A stretch of 64,000 nt of DNA from Plicaturopsis crispa FD-325 SS-3 (lineage: Eukaryota; Basidiomycota; Agaricomycetes; Amylocorticiales; Amylocorticiaceae). Shown one piece after another: positions 45,749 to 56,322 of the stretch. Under the pieces are notes generated by a model. The model did not search any database and was not told the DNA's origin. It saw only the letters and a list, made by a program, of their open reading frames with translations. Each line of letters starts with the position of its first letter. Positions within the stretch are counted from its first letter, which is position 1. The translations under genes were made by a program, and so were the position numbers. Location of the stretch: the NCBI GenBank assembly GCA_000827205.1, contig KN832555.1, positions 1,476,893 through 1,540,892 of the forward strand. The letters run 5' to 3'.

Positions 45749-47667
45749 ACGAGGCACTCCTGATCCTACATCATACACGTCGCTTGCCAGCTACATCCTT
45801 ATACCAACAAACTTTTTGGCGAACAACGTTTGTTTCGTGACAATGCGTGGATATCAAGTTCTGACCGCAAGTAGCAGCATAGACCCGGAGTGCGAACATT
45901 TCTACGTTGCAGTGGTATTTTGCCCCGTACAGAAGCCTGGCAGAGTCGATACGCTGCTTGTAAGAGGAGCAGTACATAAGAAAACACACATATTGCTAGC
46001 CGTGCGTATGCAGGTAGTACATGAAACATGGGGTATATCACTTTATGGCGCATATCGACGGCAGGGTGTTTTTCTGAGTAATTTGCGGTTCAAAATCGAC
46101 TTCCATGCGTTTTTATCGTCTCGGCTCGTTTGGAGGTCCTTGCGGATGATCCAGCATCCATGGCATGGCCATCATGCCGCGAGCATGCTCACATCGAACC
46201 TCGAAGGTGATCATGCGTCAACTCGGCAAGTCGTGTGGAAAGACCTAATAATAAGGCACAGTAGAGTTGGCAAAGAAGACCTGAGAGAACATGCGGTAAG
46301 TCCGTGCAGCTCGTGGCAGTGGTCCAAGCACAGGTATTACAAGCAAGGTGCACTTCCACTCGAAAGGACGGTCCCCGTGTAACGCCATAGGTATAAGCGG
46401 AGCGTACCCTCCGTCCACACTGTGATCGGCCCGTTCTAGGAAGAAAATGCCTAGTGGGTGCTCCTGCTACGCATTTGGACTTTATGCTCACCGTCAGACG
46501 CGAGGCTCGGGGACGAAGCGAGGGAAGGTGATAGCTAGGCAATAGCTAGGGACGTCAAAGGGACGTCATGGGCAATCACGCCATGGGCTGGTATATCACA
46601 GAGCCGAGAACTGCGGAGTCGTCTGGGGGATCCGCTCGAGGTGTAATTTTGCACACGATGGCTCGGGGGGAGGAGGTCCGGGGCAATGTCAGCTCCGTGC
46701 AGAAAGGCTCCATGACCTCGTTTCCTTTGTCAATAAGGAGCCGCCTCGTTCCTATGCGTCGCGATTGCCGAGTCTTGATAGCTACCCAAGTTCCGAGAGG
46801 GAGTCGTCAATCGCGAGTCCTGCGAGATATTGAATCGCCCAAAACGCTCAGCGCTGGTTAAGTTCGTTGGCATGCGCTGGTAGGGCACGGCATATTCCGA
46901 TATGCATACGCATGCAGCATCAGTGGCCGCTCCGTGACAGCCTCGGTGTAAAATCGGCACCACGGACATCTGAGTTCGATATCATGATATATCGTCAGCT
47001 TCCCAAAAGTATCCTCGCGACGAAAAAAAACTGCCCACGATATGCGGCGACTCGCACGACCTGGGGCCTTTAAAGCGATACTAGAACGCCTCAACGGGCG
47101 AAGAATGACATGCTGCGCGAAGATTTCGCGGGAAATCGACGGGCGAATGCCGTCCACTGAGCGGGTATGGTCATATCGATCGATGTTGCGGTCTGGATAA
47201 AAGCCTAGTAGTGCGTCAGAATGTGATAAACCACGATACATATTACGCACATTACCGTCTGTAAGCCCGATGACTATGGAGGGGGAGAAATACTCTATGG
47301 TGTTGACCAGTTAGGCCAAACTACGTCGGCTATCTGATCCACGAGTTCGAGAAGTGAACCAAGGGCCCGCGTCGCTAGTAGCAGTCGCAGAGCGATTAGA
47401 ATACAGGCGATGGCTTAGACGCACGTACCCGAAAGTTCGAGCGTTCATATTCAGCGTACAGAAAAGACATATTGACTCCTTGCAATACATGGCTATGAAA
47501 GAGGGAATCGCGATGAGAGAAACGTGAGTGATGAAACGAGAAACATAACACAGGGCCCTAGGCTAGTAAACGTGCAAAAAGGAGGAGGGGTATCATCAAG
47601 AGAGGTAAAAGAAAGTATGTCTAAGGAACTCGTAATCCCCTCAGCAACGCGCCGCAAAAACCCTTCA
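45749..47667. other. Gene-poor stretch, 1.9 kb
   Basis: Between PXMP4 and the Ras gene. The longest open frame (45816-46382, plus strand, 188 codons) has no recognisable motif, and its composition looks random. A short direct repeat, ATAGCTAGG, occurs twice near 46530-46550, followed by a doubled GGACGTCA. The 3' end of the Ras gene points in from the right. Nothing else supported. Confidence 0.5.
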
Positions 47668-48561
47668 CTAAACGATGGTGCATTTGAACGGATTCTTCTT
47701 TATCTTGTCCTTGCCTCCCTCCTCCTTCTTCTGCGGCGCTTGGTTGGAATCCGTCCGCGTTGTTCGCAGCGCACGAACGAGGCTGTGAAACAGTCGCTCG
47801 ACGTTATGTGCTGTTTTCGCGGATGTCTCCATGAACTCGCAGCCGAAGGTGCGCGCTAGTTGCGCCCCCTCGTCCCGCGAAACCTCTCGCTCGTAAGTCT
47901 TGTCGCATTTATTGCCGACCAGCATAAATATCGGTTTTTGTCGTTTGACCCGCATCATCGACTGCCGGAAGACTTCGAGTCGATCGAATGTTGAACGCGA
48001 TGCGATCGAGTATACAAGGATGAAACCTTGGCCTTCCCTGTGCCGAGTGAGTATCTACGCGTCGCATGGATGCACGAGACGCTACTAACCGTACCCATTG
48101 ATCACGGAGAGTCGCGTACTCCTCTGCATCGCGCACCATCAACGACTGCGATAACGCCCCGAGAAATTGCGAGAGCCTACCTTGTCCGGCCGTGTCAATA
48201 ACTTCTACAAAACACATTTTGTCATCCACAACAAGCTGCTTCCTGTAAGCATCTTCTATTGTTGGATCGTAAGTCTGAGACGATTATAGATTATCAGCAG
48301 CCGTTAACGATATATGGACGCGATTCTGGACACGAACCTCTGTTCAAGTGCACCGTCAAATTCCACGGCCAGTTAAGTATCTGTATCTACCGTGAAGGGC
48401 CAGGTGAATGCCTTACCAACGAAACAATTTAAGGTGAACTGTGCATGTAGCAGGTCAATATAACGGTCACAGTGAGCAGAATGGTGATTACACACCTGGA
48501 CAGCCAATGCTGTTTTTCCTACACCACCATCGCCTAGCACCGCTACTCTCCAGCTATCCAT
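47668..48561 (-). CDS. Ras-family small GTPase with CAAX box and a 2-nt exon
   Basis: Seven exons on the minus strand: 48561-48496, 48438-48417, 48339-48338, 48274-48181, 48123-48090 and 48037-47668 are the six coding blocks visible (the third is only 2 nt); 195 residues. G1 is GDGGVGKTA (residues 10-18), the switch I effector loop reads [11 protein letters not shown] with Tyr32, Pro34 and Thr35 in standard Ras numbering, G3 is DTAGQEEY (Asp57, Gln61), G4 NKCD and G5 ETSAK. The tail is Lys-rich and ends CTIV, a farnesylation/geranylgeranylation box. The pattern fits a Ras/Rap-type switch acting in growth and cAMP or MAPK signalling. Glu30 is assembled from one base of exon 2 and the two bases AG at 48339-48338. 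Removing that exon shifts the frame straight before the effector loop. Confidence 0.93.
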
Positions 48562-51500
48562 ATCAACTGAGTCCTAGATTAGACCTGACTGCGGGCATAG
48601 GTCCACGGGTAGGAACCGGCATACCTTGCGGTCCCTGGGGTTCTTGTGAAAGGCGTAAACGAGAGGGAGAGCACTGGCAAAGCAGATGTTAGGCAGCGCA
48701 AGTGTACCGATCCCTGTATGTGATCACCTGGGTAGAAAAGCGGCAAGACAAGCTAGAAAGATGAGAATAGGAGTCTGATGCCCAAGGTGATAACGAAGGG
48801 GCGATATGTGAAAGGAGAACAGAGCAGGAAAGAGAAAAGCGTCGTTCGAGGTCGTGGTAGGTCGTAAAGGAGAAAGACGGAGAGAGGCCTTGTTTGCAAG
48901 GGAAAGACAGCAGGGGCAACGTCAATAGGGCTTGATTCGCAAGCACGCCCAAGCCGCTCGCTTATTAGTACCAGTCCCCGCTCGCACAGCCCGTCGAAAT
49001 ATGCACAAAATGCACAGCTTCTTCCTACAAAACACGCCCCCTTTGGGCACTTTGCGAGCATTTTCTCTAATTTTCTCACAATCCGCTCCCATTTATTCCT
49101 GTGCCTGGCTCTGCACTCAACATCATTTCCCTTGCGTTTTTGTGCTCTACGGGACATCCCGTTACGCTCGATGGCACGCTCTTTCCACCCATACCGACGA
49201 CCACAAGGTCTCTTTCGTAGCATACTGTAGTTTCTTCTTATGTACCCCACACAACAGCGAGCCGCACCTCCGTATAAGACCCTCGTCAGACTCGCTCATT
49301 AGCACCTTCACTCTTGAAATGCTTGGGAAGTTCCGGCGGCACTACTGATTAAACCTTGATTGGAGGGGCCATACACCATCCGCAGGGCTTTCCGGAATAG
49401 CGTTCGACGGTCAGCAGCTTGGTCCAGACGGTCACGAGCGCCCAAGACATTCGCAGGAGCGCCAGGGCTCTCCGGGCTGAGAGAGTAGCGCTGACCTGCG
49501 CTAGGGACGCAAGGCCCTCGAGCGGCGGACATCTTGAAAACCTCCATGAGCGTGCAGTATTTGAATATGACATCGCGCGACTCACTGCTTAGGTAGACGT
49601 TACGCACGAGCACACGGAAATCTGGAAAGAGACGCATTAGGCACACACTCGCTGGACAATTATTTCAGGAACAATATATATATGACCTTGACCGGGACGT
49701 ACAGCTTCGGGCAGATGCAGCAGGCCCCGGGTGGCTGAGTACCGCAAAGTAACACCGTGGGTCGTTCGGGGCACACCTGCGTCTTCATCAACGCCCATGA
49801 TCCGGTGAGGGGGAGTTAACCACCGATAGGTTCGCACGGCCGATAACGAGATAGCCGGAGACAGCGAGATCGAAGGCAGTTGGCGTGTTCCCCATGAATA
49901 CTAATAGCAGGTGCAGGAAGGTTTAGGCCCCAGACGAGCAAAGCGGCGCATATGGAGGTCCCCGCGGGCGCGAAGAGGTCGGGGGAATCGATTGACGGCT
50001 CATTCCCCACAGAAATTTCCAAACTTTAGAGTCGCCGCAATCGGGAGCCTGAGGACTGATACCGTTGCTAATCGTGGACTTCAGAGAGCGGAAAACGGGA
50101 GATTAATCTCGGGGCGTCATCCAGGAGTTCGACGAAGATCTTGCTCGATCGTCCTCCTATGATTGCCAGTAAACGAGGGCCTGCATGTAAGTAAGTTGCC
50201 TGGCTGCCGGTAATGGCGCGAGAAAAGTCGTGGCAAATTCGATGCAGAAGGTCGTTCTGTTTTAGGGCGCCCAGAAAAAGAACTTGGCCGAGGAGCGCCT
50301 ACGGTGGAATGACTTTTTGGACCAGGAAGTCGACTGTTGCGACTAATCGGAAAAATGGCTGGCCTGCCTGCAGCGGGGAAAGCCGTGTACATGTATTTGA
50401 CGTTCCGTACGCATGTCAAATGGAAAACTGTAGGTGCCTTCAACCAACGTGGTCTCTATCAATGTGTTCAACAAATGTTTAAAAAGATAAGCACGCACCC
50501 AGGGTTTGTAATGCTCAGGACCTGGTGGTGTTCAGTTGGTGTCGCAGTTGCGTGTGGGTCGTAGGTCGAGGCGAGTGCACCGAAGCACAAGGGAATATCC
50601 TTGACAATGTGCGAGAGAGAGCTGCATGAGGGCACCCGGGCGGCTCATGGTCAATTGCCGTTGAGCCACCATTGCGCGCATCTACGTTCAGATGACGGTT
50701 GGACAACAACGATACGTCCCAAATTGGCAGCGACGATGCCACGACCTTGTGTCTTAACTCTGCTGAGAGTGGGAAACCACCCGGGGGCGGCAGGCTACAA
50801 CAAAAAGCTATAAATGCACAAGCGCAAGTTGGTCAGTTCCGCTGTCTGCGTCAGTAGTCGCTCGGCCTTGACGGGCACGAGTTGGGGCACCCGGCACGAC
50901 TATGAATTCGAATAGTTAAATTCGTCATACCTGGTTGGACTAATCAGATTTTGACATGTGAGCTTCGAGATATCTCATCTGGCAGTCGGCTCTCATGAGC
51001 TGCCAGGGAGTGACAACGAAATCGAGGGATTTGAAGTAAAGGCCATGGCAGAGGTATCTTTTATCAGTGAAAGTTGCTGCAAAATTTAGGAGGAACAGTC
51101 CGAGTGAGGCCACATGGCTGCAGGCGACTCCGAGGCGTGAAGTCTATCCGGAGCAATCTTCTTTCAACTTGGTCACGTCGCTGAAACGAAGTCGCGTCAA
51201 GACGCGTATCGCAAACCACAGTGAAGTATTCATTATCAAGTATGTATTGTCCAGTATCAATACTTCTGGTGCAATGGCAAATGTACAAATGGCAGTCGAG
51301 ATGCTTGGTATAGGGGTTCGTACGCGATATATAGGCTCTATTGTACACCAAGCTGTATAGCTCTTTCAAGAAATGCAGTGCAAGGGAAAGAACGATAGGC
51401 GACGACAAGGAGAGCACGAATAAAAAACTGCTGAGATCTTGTTAGACCGTGTAGATGCAAGGAGGGCACAAGAGGCTTACCTGCAAAATCCCTGACCCAA

Positions 51501-51608
51501 ACGACAAAATGACTCAATCCACACTACCGCCAACATATGATACAAGGGAGACCGTCGGTAGCGTGAAGAAAGACGGAGTGCGATAGCCTGGGAGGAGAGG
51601 AGGCGACC
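48562..51608. other. Gene-poor stretch, 3 kb
   Basis: Upstream of the Ras gene. Its promoter should occupy the first several hundred bases. Open frames at 48753-49250, 49308-49646, 49637-49837, 49816-50022 and 50117-50443 (all minus) do not join into any family I recognise. Part of the 49637-50022 region has a vague resemblance to the C-terminal helix of a GMC oxidoreductase, too weak to call. It could be a decayed gene. No RNA gene or repeat array was found. Confidence 0.45.
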
Positions 51609-51991
51609 TCAATCCTGCCGGCTGAATTCCGCCTGCGTAAGATTTAGCACAAAGGTGCCTCTGTGGTTTTTTGGTGGCTCGATCATCTTCACTGCCTTCC
51701 CGTTCGTAGGCTTTTTCGAGCTCGAATTAGGGGTAGCGAACGCGTTGGAGATGGATGCGAATGGGCGGAGTGGTCGTGATGAGGGGAATGGGGAATTCCG
51801 TTTTGGTGCGGTGCGTGACGAGGGTACGGCTGGCGACGATGCTAGCGGCGACGACACAGAAGGAACTGGACGCGCATGCGGCTGCACGGTGTATGCGGAC
51901 ATGGTCACAGTAGCTAATTGAACACCGCAACGAATATAAGCTCAAATCTCACGGCAAGACGTGTCGCCCAAGTAAACTTGAACGTACCCAT
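51609..51991 (-). CDS. Possible small Ser/Pro-rich protein, function unknown
   Basis: Tentative two-exon model on the minus strand: a first exon of only four coding bases (51991-51988, ATGG), an intron at 51987-51914 with GT-AG ends, then 51913-51609. It gives about 102 residues starting MATVTMSAYTVQPHARP, rich in Ser and Pro, ending GTFVLNLTQAEFSRQD with a Lys-rich patch (SSKKPTNGKAVKMIEPPKNH). If the intron is not used, an ATG at 51902 gives 98 residues. The C-terminal region looks like a real conserved end more than random sequence, but I recognise no family. It may equally be a chance frame. Confidence 0.35.
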
Positions 51992-53726
51992 TGGAAAAGC
52001 GGCGCGGTTGTATTGGTAATGGAAAATCTGTTAGGGGATTTGGTGTCGTTGAGACAGCACAGATGGTACGAGTGGCGGGGACGAGTGTGGGGGAGATGAC
52101 GGAAGTAACGACTGGGCAGGGATTATATGGAAAATAGGCTAGACCAATCAACAATGTCTATGGGGAAGAGCATGACGGAGCGGCGGCGACTGTGCGTTGT
52201 CTTCATTTCGTTTGGGGCTGGGGCGGCACAGACTCGGCACGCAACGGAACAACTCACTAGCCAATCACACGGCTTCGGCAGTTCTCGGCATCTATCGACA
52301 TTCTACGTCGGCGACCGCGTCCGCCATGTCTGAGACGCACAATATTACGAGGCGCAAAACATAGCGCACATGTCCATGTCGTGTCCATGCAAGCAGCAAC
52401 GCTATCTTGCCCGTGACCAGGGTAAATAAATGCCAGTGTCAATTGTTTGTGCGGCGATGTTGGTACGTGCCATTGAACGCGCTTCCCTTGCTCACGAAAT
52501 CATGTCTTACTAGATGACTCCCAGAGTCCCATTCACGGACTATGGGGTTGCTGCACCAACTTCGAACGCGTTGCAAGCGGATTGTATGCCTTTTCGGTAT
52601 GTGCCACTACTCGTCGCGTCCGACTCAGTGCACTGATTACTACATTTCAATACAAGCAGTGGGGTCGAACCTTGACACGCACACAATGCCTGCAAATTTC
52701 GTCAGGACTTGGAAACGCGTCGACCAATGCTCTTAGGCATCACATCGGGGGTGGATCCGATTTTTTTCACCGTGGCGTACCCCGCTATCATCGTACTTAA
52801 AATTGATACAGCGATCCAGCCAAGACAATAGAAAGGCGGCCTAATTCCCAACAGATAACGTCCGGGTGGAATGTCCCTTCAATTGCGGCGCCACAAACAT
52901 GGGGGTTTCCGGTATACACTCCTCTCTGGCTATCCGGCATGGTCTTTTAATGCAATCCCCAATGCTTTACACGCCAATTTCGTCCGCTCACTCTCATGGC
53001 ACACGGGATCGCATCGGCCGTACGAATGCCGCAATTATTCCTGTATACGTAGTAAAACGAAGTATAGAGGTCTCAGCCTACCCGTCTTGTCCTTTTCGGG
53101 AACCATCTTCCTTCCTTTTTAGACATCAGTTTTCTACTTTTTTGGATGTTTTCTTCCCACGCATCTAACTGCCCTTCTACATAATATTCTACATACAAAC
53201 CAAGTGCTGTAGACCTTTAGTCTGAAGGCCCGTTCATAACTTAGAAGCAGCACGTCAGTTAAAGGACGCAACTGTCGAGACGATTTAGAAAATAAACCAA
53301 GCAAGGAAAATTCAACCGTCTCTTTAAGTCGTTTCAGCCACATGGTCGGACATTTCCGACAAGTGAAGGAACACCGAACGTACTCGCCTTGCGCGACAGC
53401 GATAAGTTTGTCCTTGAAATTTTTCTAATTCATGTTATATGCTGACAATTCAGATTGTCGGCGAGAACTCGTCGCTGCGGCAGCCCTTGGCGCTTCCGTA
53501 CCAGCTCTTGGTCTAAACTAACCTAGGTCCGCGCACCATTGTGGAAGCGAGTGGGCGGAATGCTACGAGCCTGGCGCTAGGATACAACGCCTTACAGCGG
53601 CTTACTCAGTACTATCGTGGCACCACCCGCAACCCCGTCCCGGGTGCTGTCAAAGGCCTTGATAAAAGTTCACTTACATTCGTGAGTCCTCTATCGTTCG
53701 TGATAATGCCCGCACTTAAATCCAAC
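51992..53726. other. Gene-poor stretch upstream of the OYE remnant
   Basis: 1.7 kb without a supportable gene. A short open frame begins with ATG at about 52511 (MTPRVPFTDYGVAAPTS) but stops after about 40 codons and has no known partner exon. Open frames at 52866-53168 (plus) and 53134-53343 (minus) have no motif. Confidence 0.45.
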
Positions 53727-54236
53727 ATGTCTTCGACAAATCTGTTGGACCCCATTCAGGTCGCGTACATCGCCATCGGCCACCGTGTCGTCCTCTCGCC
53801 GTCGACGCGTTTCCACGAATGATGAGTAAATTGCCGGGTGAAAAAAAGGTATGAATACCCCCAAGTTACTCCGTCAAAGAGCCCGCGCTAATGTTCGACC
53901 TGCTAGATTACGGATGCGGTGCATGCGGGAAACCCCTCAGACGTCCCATTCACCGGCAACACCAACGTCCGCCATTCCCGAGATCAAAGAGTATGTGTAG
54001 CTTTATGCTACCGCAGTATCGAACGCTGTCCACAAAGATGGATCCGACGGTGTCGAGGTTCACGGCTCCAATGGATACCTGATCGACCAGTTGCTCCATG
54101 ATGTGATCAGGCACAGGACGGGCGAGTACGGGGGCTCGGTCGAGAACCGTGGACGGTTCAGTTTAGAGGTGGTGGAAGCGGTCGTGAAGGCCGTGGGCGC
54201 TAAGGGGAATCAGGCTGAGCCCGTGGAATCGGTTCC
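53727..54236 (+). pseudogene. Decayed old yellow enzyme (NADH:flavin oxidoreductase) gene
   Basis: Three pieces of an OYE-family ene-reductase lie in order on the plus strand. At 53727 a start is followed by MSSTNLLDPIQ...GHRVVLSPSTRF, the N-terminal strand and helix (functional members have HRVVLAPLTRF), which ends in a stop after about 31 codons. Near 53908 an ITDAVHAG fragment remains from the substrate-side helix. From about 53975 a long fragment reads EIKEYV, an in-frame TAG, then LYATAVSNAVHKDGSDGVEVHGSNGYLIDQL and EYGGSVENRGRFSLEV. Around 80-100 residues between the pieces are missing, including the flavin-side LQLWHLGR-like segment. The gene cannot give a working enzyme. Intact relatives reduce activated C=C bonds with FMN. 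Confidence 0.7.
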
Positions 54237-54650
54237 AGGGTGCGTGTGCTATTCCCGCAGAACATGCTTGCGATGCGCGCTAACTTTCTGTATTACAGAA
54301 CTGCGTATGGCGAACCCGAATCGGCTGCAAAAGGTAGTACGAGTTCGCCGATATGATAGTTACACCAGTAACACGAAGACCGAGTTCGAGCCTATGCAAT
54401 CTCTTGTCCCTCACGATAACACATGTATGAGTCAGTCTATTTCTTTGCTGTCGTAGTTGTCTGCTAACTCGAGATTTCTGGAGGAAGGTCGCAGAAGACA
54501 GTGCGGTACATATTTTCGGGAATGCAAAGCCCGCGCTGGAACTTGGCTCCTCAAGTTCTAGCAATGGCATGGACGTAGATGTGCGTATACATGATCACTT
54601 CCCAGTTCTGACTACATAGAGCACTACCCATTTCTAAACAGTATCCAAGA
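54237..54650. other. Intergenic, between OYE remnant and methyltransferase 3' end
   Basis: About 410 bp. It may contain further unrecognisable remnants of the OYE gene. No motif was found on either strand. Confidence 0.4.
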
Positions 54651-56056
54651 TCAAGACTTTTTTTTGATGGCCCATGCAATGTGAAGACGGGTGGAGGTAT
54701 GGACGATGGGGTGGTACAAGTCTTCCTGGGCGCTACGGATCAGAACCTTTGCGTGGCTTTCGGGGTACCCAGATTCTACCAAGATAGGCAGCATTGATGG
54801 CAGTAGGGAGTCGTAGTACAACCACGATATTTCTCCGATCGTCTGGTTCAATTCGTCTGGAAACAAGGCGGTTTTATACGATAATTTGATCATGGTAAGG
54901 TAGAAACATACCTCTTGGCCAAAAACCAATAGGGACGCTGCCAAGATAGATATTGATGTTCTCAAATTCTCCGGTGTCTTCTAAGAGGTCTTCGAGGTTT
55001 CTCGGGACGGAAACGTCAATACCGCGCTGCTTGAGACAATGCTGGTAAGCATTCCAGAGGGCAAACCACCCAGACAGTCCCGAGTAGCCTTCTATCTCCG
55101 ATGCCATCCTTCCGTCTGCCATTGGCTCGAGTTCAGGCTCGATTAAGAGGACCATACCACCCGGGCGTAGAATGCGACCAATTTCTTTGAGGAATCTGGG
55201 ATAATTGCTGATCTGTGATAAGCTAGCCATGAGCATGTGAAGAAGTAATAATTCCAGGAAAAGATTAAATCGTTTTACCCCTGTGTGCATGGACCGTGCA
55301 TGTACAATATCATATGTGTTGCTTGGATACATGAAGTCTGGCCCATCGAGATCACATATATCAAACCTATAATTACTTTGTGAGTTAAGCAGTTGGAAAC
55401 AAAGAAGAGACAGGTGGCATACGTGCAGTTCAACGGAACAAGTCTACAGACAAACATTAATATAAATATTAATAAATGTATAGATAGTATATAGCCGTAA
55501 TTGGAATGGCGTACTTGGGTTGAATGGGAGCGATATCAACGCCGGTGACTTCAACCCGAGGAAACTCGTCTGCCATTTTAATGGCCCTAACGATTGGCCA
55601 ATGTGTTCACTGCGACTTGTTGAAGCCAATAAAAAATGACTCACCACTGTCCACCACCCGTACCCAAGTCAAGGATATGCCGCTGGCCACCGTCAACACG
55701 CTTGTACCGAAGGACTTCTGCCACTGGACCGAGGTAGCTCTTCTCATCGAACATGAACCACACCATGATGTTATGCAGATACGATCGCTACAAAGCAGTT
55801 TCAGTACTGGTGGTCTGTCGTTGAAATCAAACCGTAGTTGACTGTTTACATGGACTGCATCTTCGTCTACCGGAATCATGTACCTATGTCGCTTGAGTTG
55901 TATAGTCAAAAGGAGACCGTAAAACTGTACTTACCGAGTATTGGTGGTATTGAGTTTGAAACCATGAACAGTTCGAAAAAAGGCAGTGTCGTCTGGTCCT
56001 ACAAAGTCGATCTCAAAATCTGGATGCGATGAATTGTCCTGCTGGTATGAAGACAT
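54651..56056 (-). CDS. SAM-dependent class I methyltransferase, LaeA-like type
   Basis: Eight exons on the minus strand: 56056-55935, 55883-55850, 55787-55645, 55586-55515, 55443-55423, 55366-55279, 55212-54912 and 54856-54651; 328 residues. Motif I is ILDLGTGGGQW (SAM-binding glycine loop). VEVTGVDIAPIQP gives the acidic residue that binds the ribose, followed by NTYDIVHARSMHTG and LRPGGMVLLIEPE (motif III). This is the fold of fungal LaeA-like and secondary-metabolism methyltransferases. The methyl acceptor is unknown. A 21-nt exon (55443-55423) is needed to keep phase at NCTFDICD. It may be a lone gene: no polyketide synthase, NRPS or terpene synthase is visible nearby. Confidence 0.88.
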
Positions 56057-56230
56057 GGTGGGAGGATGGGTTGTTGGGCAGGACTCGCAGTGACACTATA
56101 TAACCTGCACGCACCTGTTTGACGTGTAGTGAGGTAGGAGCTCAGCACGTGTTTCTGGCACAGCTGTGCTTTTGACGTACAATGCAACGTGGGTGTGATA
56201 TATGTGGAAATGGGACTACGCCCTGTGAGT

Positions 56231-56322
56231 TTGCCGGTATTTCGCCATGGACTGTGTTCCATTGATGTATACCGGAAAATGTGTACATTCATGGGATACA
56301 GTTCATGGCGAAATAAGGGCAA
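56231..56322. repeat. Imperfect 92-bp palindrome
   Basis: The two halves of 56231-56322 pair as an imperfect hairpin: TTGCC/GGCAA at the base, then an exact ATTTCGCCATG with its complement CATGGCGAAAT, then further matches to a centre near 56277. Weaker pairing extends outward on both sides. The same amino acid pattern (LP.FRH...SS/SPWRN) appears in open frames on both strands, as expected of a palindrome. It could be a relic of a foldback transposon or a hairpin-forming regulatory stretch upstream of the methyltransferase gene. Confidence 0.6.

Noticed and set aside
45816-46382. Plus-strand open frame of 188 codons
   Set aside because: No motif, no partner exons, composition like non-coding DNA.
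47524-47859. Plus-strand open frame antisense to the Ras 3' exon
   Set aside because: A shadow of the highly conserved Ras coding sequence.
49637-50022. Weak similarity to the C-terminal helix of a GMC oxidoreductase
   Set aside because: Only scattered residues match, without the Cys/His active-site motif or neighbouring exons. Too weak to annotate.
55213-55332. Open frame of the methyltransferase reading through its intron at 55213-55278
   Set aside because: The intron length is a multiple of three so the frame stays open, but the inserted Leu-rich residues interrupt the family pattern HTGISNYPRFL, while splicing restores it.
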